Origin: Agromyces sp. 3263
GTDB lineage: Bacteria > Actinomycetota > Actinomycetes > Actinomycetales > Microbacteriaceae
Assembly: GCF_031456545.1 (NCBI RefSeq)
Contig: NZ_JAVDUV010000001.1
Span: 1,674,001-1,738,000, forward strand
Direction: 5' to 3'
DNA length: 64,000 nt
The position numbers were made by a program, and so were the translations under genes. The notes beneath the pieces are model-generated. The model made no database searches, had not been told where the DNA came from, and saw nothing but the letters and a program-made list of their open reading frames with translations. This document shows, in pieces, positions 27,020 through 35,134 of this stretch. The first letter of the stretch is position 1, and the number at the start of each line of letters is the position of its first letter.

Positions 27020-27370
27020 ATGGGCAAGCAGTCGACCGAGATGCTGAAGGGCACGCTCGAAGGCATCGTCCTCGCGATCCTGGCCGTCCGGCCGGCGTAC
27101 GGGTATGAGATCACCGCGCGCCTGCGCGACGAGGGCTTCACCGACATCGTCGAAGGCACCGTGTACGCGCTCCTGGTCAGGATCGAGCAGCGCGGCCTCG
27201 TGGACGTCGAGAAGGTGCCGTCCGAGAAGGGGCCGCCGCGCAAGGTGTACTCGCTCAACGCACAGGGCGGCGAGTACCTCGACGAGTTCTGGAGGACGTG
27301 GAGCTTCCTCGCCGAACGGATCGAACAGCTCCACCACCGCATCGAATCAGTGAAGGAAGAAGGAGAGTAG
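27020..27370 (+). CDS. PadR-family transcriptional repressor
   Basis: A 116-residue winged-helix protein (from MGKQSTEMLKGTLEGIVLAIL) with the PadR core AYGYEITARLRDEGF, VEGTVYALLVRIEQRGLV and PPRKVYSLNAQGGEYLDEF, ending in a dimerising helix. PadR proteins repress drug-efflux or stress operons until a ligand binds. GGAGGGG lies 5 bases before the ATG. It heads an operon with a DUF1048 protein and an ABC exporter, and the inverted repeat upstream is the likely autoregulatory operator. Confidence 0.92.
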   Translation: MGKQSTEMLKGTLEGIVLAILAVRPAYGYEITARLRDEGFTDIVEGTVYALLVRIEQRGLVDVEKVPSEKGPPRKVYSLNAQGGEYLDEFWRTWSFLAERIEQLHHRIESVKEEGE

Positions 27371-27372
27371 TC

Positions 27373-27747
27373 ATGGCCGCGAAGTGGTACGAGATGATCA
27401 CCGGATCGCTCGACGACAAGAAGGCGTACCGCCAGTACAAGGCCCGCATCGCGGCCCTGCCCGAGCCCTACGGCACCGCCGCGAAGGCCTTCGAGCGGTA
27501 CTTCATGTACAACGGCGGCATCACCGACGGCGACTCCACGGTGATGATCACGATGCTGAACGACTCCGCCGATCTGTGGGAGCGGGCCGCCGTCGACGGG
27601 ACGCCGGTCGAGGACATCGTCGGCGACGACCCGGTCGAGTTCGCCGAGGCATTCGCCTCGGCCTACGCCGGCAAGCGCTGGATCGACAAGGAGCGCAACC
27701 GCCTCACCGAGACCATCCAGAACCTCGAAGGAAAGGAAGAGCGATGA
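27373..27747 (+). CDS. DUF1048 family protein
   Basis: A 124-residue, probably all-helical soluble protein (MAAKWYEMITGSLDDKKAYRQYKARI..., with GDDPVEFAEAF and KRWIDKERNRL). Proteins of this family commonly lie between a PadR regulator and an ABC exporter, as here; the function is unknown, but a co-regulatory or sensing role is often supposed. It starts 2 bases after padR, and its stop overlaps the start of the ATPase gene (ATGA). GGAGAG forms the binding site. Confidence 0.85.
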   Translation: MAAKWYEMITGSLDDKKAYRQYKARIAALPEPYGTAAKAFERYFMYNGGITDGDSTVMITMLNDSADLWERAAVDGTPVEDIVGDDPVEFAEAFASAYAGKRWIDKERNRLTETIQNLEGKEER

Positions 27748-28565
27748 CGACCGAAACAGCGATTCGGGTACAGGGCATCGAGAAGTCGTTCAAGGACTTG
27801 CACGTGCTGCGAGGCGTCGACTTCGACGTCCAGGCGGGCAGCATCTTCGCGCTGCTCGGCTCGAACGGCGCAGGGAAGACCACCCTCGTGCGGATCCTGT
27901 CGACGCTGCTCCAGGCCGACGCCGGCACGGCCACCGTCCACGGCTTCGACGTGGCCGGCGCGCCTGGCGACGTCCGCGAGTCGATCAGCCTGACCGGCCA
28001 GTTCGCGGCGGTCGATGAAGTGCTGACCGGCCGGGAGAACCTGGCGCTGGTCGCGAAGCTCCGCCACCTGAAGAATCCCGGGGCGATCGCCGACGACCTG
28101 CTGGCCCGATTCTCCCTCACGGATGCCGGTGGCCGGCGCGCGGGGACGTACTCGGGTGGCATGCGACGCCGGCTCGACATCGCGATGAGCCTGATCGGCA
28201 ACCCGCCGATCATCTTCCTCGACGAGCCGACCACCGGCCTGGATCCGCAGGCGCGCATCGAGGTGTGGCAGACGGTGAAGGAGCTGGCGGACGGTGGCAC
28301 GACCGTGCTGCTCACGACGCAGTACCTCGACGAGGCCGAGCAGCTGGCGGATCGCATCGCGATCCTGCACAAGGGCACGATCATCCAGAACGGGACCCTG
28401 GCCGAGCTCAAGCAGCTTCTCCCGGCGACGACCGTCGAGTACGTCGAGAAGCAGCCCACCCTCGAGGAGGTCTTCCTCGCCCTCGTCGGCGACACCGGCG
28501 AGACCGACAACGCAGACACCGACCGCGCCGACGGCACGGTTCCGGCAGGAAAGGAACCCCGATGA
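27744..28565 (+). CDS. ABC exporter ATP-binding protein (DrrA-like)
   Basis: A 273-residue ATPase of the daunorubicin/multidrug resistance group. Walker A GSNGAGKTT, signature YSGGMRRRLD, Walker B IIFLDEPTTGLD and a QYLDEAEQLADRI switch-H region with GLN-type variant QY in place of TH. The C-terminal part has VEYVEKQPTLEEVFLAL, as in DrrA, and an acidic tail. It pairs with the permease whose ATG overlaps its stop. Confidence 0.93.
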   Translation: MTTETAIRVQGIEKSFKDLHVLRGVDFDVQAGSIFALLGSNGAGKTTLVRILSTLLQADAGTATVHGFDVAGAPGDVRESISLTGQFAAVDEVLTGRENLALVAKLRHLKNPGAIADDLLARFSLTDAGGRRAGTYSGGMRRRLDIAMSLIGNPPIIFLDEPTTGLDPQARIEVWQTVKELADGGTTVLLTTQYLDEAEQLADRIAILHKGTIIQNGTLAELKQLLPATTVEYVEKQPTLEEVFLALVGDTGETDNADTDRADGTVPAGKEPR

Positions 28566-29326
28566 CCACGCACGTCCTCGGCGACACCCGGGTGCTCACC
28601 GGCCGGTCGCTGACCCACATCCTCCGCAGTCCCGACACGATCATCACCACCGCGGTCACGCCGATCGCGCTGATGCTCCTGTTCGTGTACGTGCTCGGCG
28701 GTGCGATCAACACGGGGTCCGACGAGTCGTACATCAATTACATGCTCCCCGGCATCCTGCTGATCACGATCGCGTCGGGCGTCGCGTACACCTCGTACCG
28801 GCTGTTCCTCGACCTGCAGGGCGGCATCTTCGAGCGGTTCCAGTCCATGCCGATCGCCAGGTCGAGCGTGCTCTGGGCGCACGTGCTCACCTCGCTCGTC
28901 GCGAACCTCATCTCGATCGCGATCGTGATCGGCGTCGCCCTGATCATGGGGTTCCGCACCGGGGCATCCGTGGGTGCCTGGCTCGCGGTCGTGGGGATCA
29001 TGGTGCTGTTCACGCTCGCGCTGACCTGGCTCGCCGTGGTCGCCGGACTCTCGGCGAAGACCGTCGACGGGGCGAGTGCGTTCAGCTACCCGCTGATCTT
29101 CCTGCCGTTCATCAGCTCGGCATTCGTGCCGACCGAGTCGATGCCGGCGCCGGTGGCCTGGTTCGCCGAGAACCAGCCCGTGACCTCGATCGTCGACACG
29201 ACCCGTGCCCTGTTCGCCGGCCAGCCCGTCGGCAGCGACATCTGGGTCGCGCTCGCCTGGCTCGTCGGCATCCTGGTCATCGCCTACATCTGGGCGGTTT
29301 CCATCTACCGCCGCAAGTTCAGCTGA
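28562..29326 (+). CDS. ABC-2 type exporter permease (DrrB-like)
   Basis: A 254-residue membrane protein with six TM segments of the ABC-2 family. It begins MTTHVLGDTRVLTGRSLTHILRSPDTI, has the VVAGLSAKTVDGASAFSYPLIFLPFISSAFVP signature region, and ends in a basic RRKFS tail. With the preceding ATPase it forms an efflux pump; substrate unknown, possibly a drug-like compound sensed by PadR. The start overlaps the ATPase stop (ATGA). A bidirectional terminator follows. Confidence 0.92.
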   Translation: MTTHVLGDTRVLTGRSLTHILRSPDTIITTAVTPIALMLLFVYVLGGAINTGSDESYINYMLPGILLITIASGVAYTSYRLFLDLQGGIFERFQSMPIARSSVLWAHVLTSLVANLISIAIVIGVALIMGFRTGASVGAWLAVVGIMVLFTLALTWLAVVAGLSAKTVDGASAFSYPLIFLPFISSAFVPTESMPAPVAWFAENQPVTSIVDTTRALFAGQPVGSDIWVALAWLVGILVIAYIWAVSIYRRKFS

Positions 29327-29362
29327 GCCGCGATCGTTCGCGAACCACACACCGAGTGACGG

Positions 29363-29398
29363 ATGCCGCCCGCCTCCCCCTGGGGATGCGGGCGGCAT
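29363..29398. terminator. Bidirectional terminator between exporter and enolase genes
   Basis: ATGCCGCCCGC (29363-29373) pairs perfectly with GCGGGCGGCAT (29388-29398), in the 92-bp gap between two convergent genes. Short TTC and CAC stretches follow rather than a real U tract. Confidence 0.65.
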
Positions 29399-29418
29399 TC
29401 GTCGTGGTGCAGCGAGGA

Positions 29419-30609
29419 CTAGAATCCGCCGACCGTGGGAACCCAGTCGGGCTTTCGGTCGTCGACATGGAACCGGGCGTAGTAGTCGCCGTGCTCCTCG
29501 AAGTACCGCTCGTACTTGTCCATCTTCTCGGGGTCGAGCTCCACCCCGAGCCCCGCGCCGGTCGGAACGGCGATGGATCCGTCGCGATACTCCATGAGGC
29601 CGCCGGCGATGATGTCGTCGGTGAGGTAGTGGTAGTGCGCGTCTCCGGCGGTGATCATCTCGGGAATGGTGCTCGCCGTGTGCAGCATGGCGGCCAGCTC
29701 AATGCCGAACTCGGTGCCCGAGTGCATCGCGACGCCGAGTCCGAAGGTGCGGCAGACGGCCGTGAGATCCTTGACGCCGCGCGGTCCCTCCCAGTAGTGC
29801 AGGTCGGTCAGCACGACGTCGACGGCCCCCAGGCGAATCGCGGGGCCGAGGTCGTCGAACTTCGCCGGGTACATGTTCGTCGCGATGGGGATGCGCACCT
29901 GTTCGCGGACCGCGGCGTTGCCGACGAGACCCCAGGCGGGATCCTCGAAGTACTCCGGCGCAATGGCCTCGAGCCGGCGTCCGATCCGCACCGCGGTCGG
30001 AACCGACCACACCCCGTTCGGATCGATGCGGAGGCCGAACCCGTCGCCGAGCCGGTCGCGGCACAGCTCCAGGACGCGGGCTTCCTCCTCGGGGCGCTCG
30101 ACGCCGGCCTTCATCTTCATGGCGTTGACGCCGAGGCGTTCGTGCAGCGCCTCGGACTCGTCGGCGAGGTCCTCGGCCCTGGTGTCATCACCGCCGCCCG
30201 GTCGGTCGTAGCGCCAGAACAAGTAGGCGATGAAGGGGATCTCGGCGCGCACCGCCCCGCCGAGCAGGTCGCTCAGCGGCCTCCCGGCGGCCTTGCCCTG
30301 GATGTCGAGGCAGGCCATCTCGATGGCGGCGTAGAGCCGCGCATTCGAAAGGTAGTAGATGGAGCGGAGGACCTTGAGCTTGATCACCTCGAGATGGAAC
30401 GGATCCAGCCCGAGGATGCGCGGCTTCAGCTTGAGCAGGGCACCGCGCTGGTCGCCGCCACCCACTTCGCCGAGCCCGATCAGGCCTTCGTCCGTGATGA
30501 GCTCGAGGATCGTGCGGATGAAGTACCCAGGGTGCACGCCGCTGCTGTGCCGAAGCTTCGCGTCGGTCGGGATGGCGACGGTACGCACGCGCAGGTCGAC
30601 GATCTTCAT
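29419..30609 (-). CDS. Enolase-superfamily dehydratase, glucarate dehydratase-like
   Basis: A 396-residue mandelate-racemase/enolase-superfamily protein that abstracts the alpha proton of a sugar acid. All catalytic elements of the glucarate dehydratase group can be placed: K165-M-K167, metal ligands D196, E222 and N245, and the D269/H296 dyad (MHSGTE). The N-terminal lid domain covers 1-130. Substrate is probably an aldarate or aldonate but is not proven. It is divergent from the RraA-like gene, and together with the SDR, IclR regulator and ABC transporter forms one catabolic locus. GGAGGAAC-like sequence precedes the ATG. Confidence 0.88.
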   Translation of the reverse strand: MKIVDLRVRTVAIPTDAKLRHSSGVHPGYFIRTILELITDEGLIGLGEVGGGDQRGALLKLKPRILGLDPFHLEVIKLKVLRSIYYLSNARLYAAIEMACLDIQGKAAGRPLSDLLGGAVRAEIPFIAYLFWRYDRPGGGDDTRAEDLADESEALHERLGVNAMKMKAGVERPEEEARVLELCRDRLGDGFGLRIDPNGVWSVPTAVRIGRRLEAIAPEYFEDPAWGLVGNAAVREQVRIPIATNMYPAKFDDLGPAIRLGAVDVVLTDLHYWEGPRGVKDLTAVCRTFGLGVAMHSGTEFGIELAAMLHTASTIPEMITAGDAHYHYLTDDIIAGGLMEYRDGSIAVPTGAGLGVELDPEKMDKYERYFEEHGDYYARFHVDDRKPDWVPTVGGF

Positions 30610-30632
30610 GCTGTTCCTCCGCGGCCGAGCAT

Positions 30633-30677
30633 ACTTGTTTTGTCAGTTGCAACGCTAGTAGCATCAAGTGCAACGCT
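30633..30677. promoter_or_regulatory. Putative IclR operator in the divergent enolase/rraA region
   Basis: In the 103-bp gap, 30633-30654 reads TTGTTTTGTCAGTTGCAACG near its core, sharing 16 of 22 positions with the element before the sugar transporter (33118-33139). The end TGCAACGCT is repeated at 30669-30677. The shared motif suggests one regulator controls both units. Confidence 0.5.
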
Positions 30678-30712
30678 TCGGACCTCCGCGGCCGCGATGA
30701 TCGAGGATGCTC

Positions 30713-31414
30713 ATGCCGAACCCCTATGCCTATCCGCTTCCGGTGCCCGAGCTCATCGCGCGCTTCCGCGACACCTACTCGGGCGCGGTGTACGACGTGC
30801 TGGATGAACTGGGGTTCCCGAACCAGGCGCTCGCGCCCGACATCAAGCCGGTCGACCCCGAGTGGACGATCGCCGGCCCGGCCTTCACCATGAAGGGCAT
30901 CCCCGAACCCACCGGCGACCCCGACCTGCGGGCGCGCCGCATCCACATGTTCGAGGCGATGAAGGCCACGGGCGTCCCGATCATCGACGTGCGCGATTGC
31001 AGCTTCGACACCCAGGTCGCGCACTACGGCGAGATGAATGCCACGGTCGGATCCGCGTGCGGAGTGATCGGAGCCGTCGTGGACGGCGGATCCCGCGACA
31101 CCCGCTTCCTCCTCGAGCGCGGCTTCCCCCTGTTCTGCCGCTACCTCTCCCCGGTTGAGGCGGTCAAGCGGTGGAGCTACTACGACTGGCAGAACACCGT
31201 GTCCTTGCGTGGGGCACTGACCACGACGGTCTCCGTCTCACCCGGCGACTTCCTCGTCGGCGACCTCGACGGGGTGGTGGTCGTGCCGCGCGAGCTCGTC
31301 GTCGAGGTGCTGCAGCGCACCGAGGAACTGATCGCCCACGAGGACGTGGTGCGGGCCGAGTTCCTCGTGAGCGACGACCCGGTCGGGGTCTACCGGCGTC
31401 ACGGCCGGCTCTAG
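30713..31414 (+). CDS. RraA-like/HMG aldolase-family protein
   Basis: A 233-residue protein of the RraA/class II pyruvate aldolase superfamily. The core site GSACGVIGAVVDGGSRDT carries R128 and D129, the pyruvate and metal-binding pair of aldolase members. GDLDGVVVVPRELV completes the fold. In a sugar-acid cluster an aldolase or decarboxylase role is more likely than RNase E inhibition. ATG 30713 is preferred because GAGG lies 6 bases before it; ATG 30707 directly abuts that sequence. Confidence 0.83.
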   Translation: MPNPYAYPLPVPELIARFRDTYSGAVYDVLDELGFPNQALAPDIKPVDPEWTIAGPAFTMKGIPEPTGDPDLRARRIHMFEAMKATGVPIIDVRDCSFDTQVAHYGEMNATVGSACGVIGAVVDGGSRDTRFLLERGFPLFCRYLSPVEAVKRWSYYDWQNTVSLRGALTTTVSVSPGDFLVGDLDGVVVVPRELVVEVLQRTEELIAHEDVVRAEFLVSDDPVGVYRRHGRL

Positions 31415-31481
31415 CCGGACGGCGCCGCATCCGCTCTAGGCTGGCGTCGATCGCGCCGAGCGCACCGTGGAGGGAGCCGAG

Positions 31482-32210
31482 ATGGATGCCGCGTCGAAGC
31501 CGCCTGTCGACGGCCGTACCGCGCTCGTCACCGGGTCGACGAGCGGCATCGGCGCCGCGATCGCCGACGCGCTCGAGCGAGCCGGGGCGCGGGTCATCCG
31601 TCACGGACTGGAACCCGTCGACCATGCCGGTCCGCCGTCGCTCGCCGAGGACCTCGCCGTCGCCGGGGCGGGTGCGCGGCTCGCGAGCGCGGCGCGCGAC
31701 CTCGGGCCGGTGGACATCCTCGTGCACTCCGCGTCGGTGCAGATCCGGGAGCCGTGGCACTCGATCACCGCCGAGCAGATGGAACGGCAACTCCGGGTGA
31801 ACCTCGTCGCATTCCTCGAACTGGTGCAGGGCCTCGCGCCCGACATGGCCGAGCGTCGCTGGGGTCGCATCCTGGCCATCGGCAGCGTGCAGCAGGCGCG
31901 ACCCCATCCCGAGATGGCGGCATACGCGGCCTCGAAGGCCGCGCAGGCGAATCTCGTGTCGAACCTCGCCAAGCAGTTGGCGCCGCGGGGCGTGACCGTC
32001 AACAGCCTCTCGCCGGGCGTGATCGACACCCCCCGCAACCGCGACGCGCTCGCATCCGACGAGTACCACCGCCGGGTGGTCGGCCAGATCCCCCTCGGGC
32101 GCATCGGGACGCCGGCCGACTGCGTGCCGCTCGCGCTTCTGCTCTGCTCCGATGACGGCGGGTACATCACCGGCCGCGACCTCGTGGTCGACGGCGGCTA
32201 CCTGCTCTAG
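31482..32210 (+). CDS. Short-chain dehydrogenase/reductase
   Basis: A 242-residue classical SDR with a nucleotide-binding TGSTSGIG at residues 17-24, NAG-like motif reading HSAS, catalytic S135, Y148 and K152 (YAASK), and PG at about residue 178. It ends with ITGRDLVVDGGYLL. Oxidises or reduces a sugar acid or derived keto compound in this locus. GGAGGG lies 8 bases before ATG 31482; an upstream GTG is less likely. Follows the RraA-like gene by 67 bases and converges with the IclR gene. Confidence 0.88.
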   Translation: MDAASKPPVDGRTALVTGSTSGIGAAIADALERAGARVIRHGLEPVDHAGPPSLAEDLAVAGAGARLASAARDLGPVDILVHSASVQIREPWHSITAEQMERQLRVNLVAFLELVQGLAPDMAERRWGRILAIGSVQQARPHPEMAAYAASKAAQANLVSNLAKQLAPRGVTVNSLSPGVIDTPRNRDALASDEYHRRVVGQIPLGRIGTPADCVPLALLLCSDDGGYITGRDLVVDGGYLL

Positions 32211-32240
32211 CGGCGCGACCTCCCGCGGAGACGGCGGCGG

Positions 32241-33017
32241 TCAGTGCCCCAGCGACTCGCTGACCGCGGCCGCGGCCGCGATGACCTCGTGCCCGAGCCG
32301 ATCGATGTCGGGCTCGACGCGGTAGGTCGGCCCGGAGAGCGTGATGGCCGCGATCGGCTCGCCGGCCGCGTCGACGATCGCCGCCGCCAGTCGGGTGACG
32401 TCGTCGTGGCGGTCGACCGCCGCCCAGCCCCTCGCCACGGCCATCTCGACATCGGAGCGGATGAGGGAGAGGTCGAACTCGTCGCCGGCGGCGGCGGCTT
32501 CGTCGTGCAGCGAGGTGAGCAGGATCTCGCGTTCGGCCGGTTCGAGGGCTGCGAGGATGGCCCGCCCCATCGCGGTGCGATGCAGCGGGAGCCGGGAGCC
32601 GACCGCGGATCGCACCCGGATCGATCGGTCGGGCTGCTCCTGGGCGATGAAGACCACGAAGCTGCCCTCGCGGATGGCGAGGTGGACGGTCTCGTGCGTG
32701 ACGTCGCGAAGCGCTGCGAGGAACGGCCTGGCACGGCTGCTGAGGTCCTCCTGACGCGAACCGTACTCGCGAGCGAGCCACAGGCACCGACTGCCGAGGA
32801 CGAAGCGCCGGTCGCCGGCACGCTGCTGCACGTACCCCATCTGCCGCAGGGTCGAGAGCAGGCGGGAGACGGTGCCCTTGTCGAGGCCCGCCGCCGATGC
32901 GATCTCGGTGACGCCGATGCCGCCGCCCGCTTCGGCCACGATCTCGAGGATCGAGAGGCCGCGCACGAGCGTTCGTGAGGTGGCCGCGACCGCCGGTGGT
33001 TCTGCGAGCGTCACCAC
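32241..33017 (-). CDS. IclR-family transcriptional regulator
   Basis: A 258-residue regulator. N-terminal winged helix (LSILEIVAEAGGGIGVTEIASAAGLDKGTVSRLLSTL, about residues 20-75) and a C-terminal GAF-like effector domain (about 95-250, with RTAMGRAILAAL and GPTYRV). It is divergent from the sugar ABC transporter, and the likely operators lie before that transporter and in the enolase/RraA gap. It most likely represses the locus until a sugar acid binds. Confidence 0.92.
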   Translation of the reverse strand: MVTLAEPPAVAATSRTLVRGLSILEIVAEAGGGIGVTEIASAAGLDKGTVSRLLSTLRQMGYVQQRAGDRRFVLGSRCLWLAREYGSRQEDLSSRARPFLAALRDVTHETVHLAIREGSFVVFIAQEQPDRSIRVRSAVGSRLPLHRTAMGRAILAALEPAEREILLTSLHDEAAAAGDEFDLSLIRSDVEMAVARGWAAVDRHDDVTRLAAAIVDAAGEPIAAITLSGPTYRVEPDIDRLGHEVIAAAAAVSESLGH

Positions 33018-33114
33018 GCTCTCCCTTCGTCGATGAATGGGAATGCAACCGAGACTACTCGGCCCCGTCTCTTGACTTTGCTGGCGTCACGACTCATCCT
33101 TGATTCATTCTACA

Positions 33115-33139
33115 CAACGTTGTTTTAGCAAATGCAACG
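33115..33139. promoter_or_regulatory. Putative IclR operator before the sugar ABC transporter
   Basis: An inverted repeat with CGTTG at 33118-33122 and CAACG at 33135-33139, 12 bases apart. It overlaps a perfect 10-bp palindrome ACAACGTTGT at 33115-33124. It lies in the 159-bp gap between the divergent iclR and transporter genes and shares its core with 30633-30654. Confidence 0.55.
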
Positions 33140-33176
33140 TACGGATGGCCGGCTCGACGATGAGAGACAAGGGGTC

Positions 33177-34163
33177 ATGGCGATTCTCATGGACTCGACA
33201 GTGGATCCGGGAGTGCCGGATCCACGATCGCAGCTCTCCGGGCGTCGGTCCACGCGGCCGGCCGCGGGCCGGCCCCCGCGTCGCGGCCACCTGCGTCGCG
33301 TCGACGCGGCATACGGGTACGCCTTCATCGCCCCCGCCGTCCTCGGATTCCTCGTGTTCGTCGCCCTGCCGATCGCCGGGGTCTTCCTCTTCAGCTTCCA
33401 GGACTACAACAGCCTGTCCGGCCGCTCGACCTACGTCGGCATGGAGAACTACGAGCGGCTGCTCACGAGCGACGTGTTCGGCACCGTGCTCCGCAACACG
33501 GCGGTGTTCTCCGCCTTCGTGATCCCGGCCAACCTGGTCATCGGCCTCCTGATGGCCGTGCTGGTCAACCAGCGGATCCGCGCGATCTCCGTCTTCCGCA
33601 CCGCCTACTTCGTGCCGGTGGTCATCTCCCTCGTGGCGTGGTCGCTCGTCTGGGACGTCATGCTCCAGGATTCCGGCGGGATCAACGGATGGCTCGCGAT
33701 GATCGGTATCGAGGGCCCGAACTGGCTCGCCGACCCCGACTGGGCGATGACCTCGATCATCTTCGTCCAGGTGCTCAAGGGAGTCGGCGTGAGCATGGTG
33801 CTGTTCCTCGCGGCGCTCCAGGAGGTGCCCGGTGAACTGCTCGAAGCCGCGAGGATCGACGGCGCGGGCCCCTGGCAATCGTTCCGCAGCGTGGTCGTGC
33901 CCCTGATCACGCCGACGATCATGATGGTCGCCATCCTCGCCACCATCAACTCGCTGAAAGCCTTCGCGCAGGTGTTCCTGCTCACCGAGGGTGGTCCGGG
34001 GCTGTCGACGAACATCCTCGGCTATTTCATCTACGAGCAGGCGTTCAAGGCGTTCCAGGTGGGCTTCGCGAGCACCGCTGCGGTGTTCCTCTTCCTCATC
34101 GTGCTGGTGCTGACACTGCTGCAGTGGTGGTCGCGGAAGCGGTGGGTCTTCAATGAGTCCTGA
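33177..34163 (+). CDS. Sugar ABC transporter permease (MalF/UgpA type)
   Basis: A 328-residue permease with six TMs and the coupling motif EAARIDGAGPWQSFRSVVVPLITP, which contacts the ATPase. The N-terminal 45 residues are basic and cytoplasmic. ATG 33177 follows AAGGGG by only 2 bases; ATG 33189 (MDSTVDPG) is an alternative, and ATG 33132 overlaps the operator. First gene of an ABC unit with the second permease, binding protein and LamG gene. No ATPase gene is present here, so a shared MsiK/UgpC-type ATPase elsewhere is probably used. Confidence 0.92.
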   Translation: MAILMDSTVDPGVPDPRSQLSGRRSTRPAAGRPPRRGHLRRVDAAYGYAFIAPAVLGFLVFVALPIAGVFLFSFQDYNSLSGRSTYVGMENYERLLTSDVFGTVLRNTAVFSAFVIPANLVIGLLMAVLVNQRIRAISVFRTAYFVPVVISLVAWSLVWDVMLQDSGGINGWLAMIGIEGPNWLADPDWAMTSIIFVQVLKGVGVSMVLFLAALQEVPGELLEAARIDGAGPWQSFRSVVVPLITPTIMMVAILATINSLKAFAQVFLLTEGGPGLSTNILGYFIYEQAFKAFQVGFASTAAVFLFLIVLVLTLLQWWSRKRWVFNES

Positions 34164-35076
34164 GCTGACCACGGCCGCGGTCGCCGCATCGCCCCGCACA
34201 CGGGCCCCTCGCCGCCGCCTCCCACGATCAGGTGGGGCGGGCGGGCGAGGTCGCCTCGGCACCGTCGGCATGTACCTGCTGCTCGCACTCGTCGCGGTGC
34301 CATTCGTGTTCCCCGTCTTCTGGATGTTCTCCACCGGGCTCAAGACCTACGGCGACGTGTTCGAGAACCCGCCGGTGCTCTGGCCCGAGGACCCGCGATG
34401 GGGCAACTACCTCGTGCCCTTCATCACGGGACCGTTCCTGCAGCAGTTCCTCAACAGCATCTACATCGCATCGGTGACGACGATCGGCGTGCTCGCCGTC
34501 GCCTCACTGGCCGGGTACGCGTTCGCCCGCATCGAGTTCCGCGGACGGTCGGTGCTCTTCGTCATGCTGCTGAGCGCGCTGCTGATACCGCCGGAGGTGA
34601 CGATCATCCCGCTCTTCCGCATCGTCTCGGCGTTCGGCTGGATCGACACCCACCTCGCGCTCATCGTGCCGGCGATCTTCGGCGTGCCCGCCGTCCTCGG
34701 CGTCTTCCTGATGCGCCAGTTCTTCCTCGCCCTGCCGATCGAGCTCGAACAGGCCGGTCGCGTCGACGGACTCGGCCGCTTCGGCCTGTTCACGCGCGTC
34801 GCCCTCCCGCTCGCCAAGGCTCCGCTCGCGGCCCTCGCGATCCTGACGTTCCTGAACAGCTGGAACGACTTCCTCGAGCCGCTCGTCTTCCTCCGGACCC
34901 GGGAGCTCTGGACGGTGCCGATCGCGCTGCAGTCGTTCACGGATCCGATCACGGGCATCCCCATCTGGAACATCCAGATGGCGGCCACCACCCTGAGCGT
35001 CCTGCCCGTGCTCGCGGTGTTCTTCGTCGCGCAGCGCCAGTTCGTCCAGGGCATCGCCGGCACCGGCATCAAGTGA
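34153..35076 (+). CDS. Sugar ABC transporter permease (MalG/UgpE type)
   Basis: A 307-residue second inner-membrane permease with six TMs. The coupling loop reads ELEQAGRVDGLGRFGLFTRVALPLAKAP (EAA variant), and it ends NQFVQG-like QRQFVQGIAGTGIK, as in CUT1 permeases. The first 40 residues are basic and low-complexity. The ATG overlaps the end of the first permease by 11 bases, implying translational coupling. Confidence 0.93.
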   Translation: MSPELTTAAVAASPRTRAPRRRLPRSGGAGGRGRLGTVGMYLLLALVAVPFVFPVFWMFSTGLKTYGDVFENPPVLWPEDPRWGNYLVPFITGPFLQQFLNSIYIASVTTIGVLAVASLAGYAFARIEFRGRSVLFVMLLSALLIPPEVTIIPLFRIVSAFGWIDTHLALIVPAIFGVPAVLGVFLMRQFFLALPIELEQAGRVDGLGRFGLFTRVALPLAKAPLAALAILTFLNSWNDFLEPLVFLRTRELWTVPIALQSFTDPITGIPIWNIQMAATTLSVLPVLAVFFVAQRQFVQGIAGTGIK

Positions 35077-35134
35077 CCCCGTCCTCGCGGCCGCAGAGGC
35101 GCCCGCACCCTCGATGAAGAGAGAGGCACCACCC

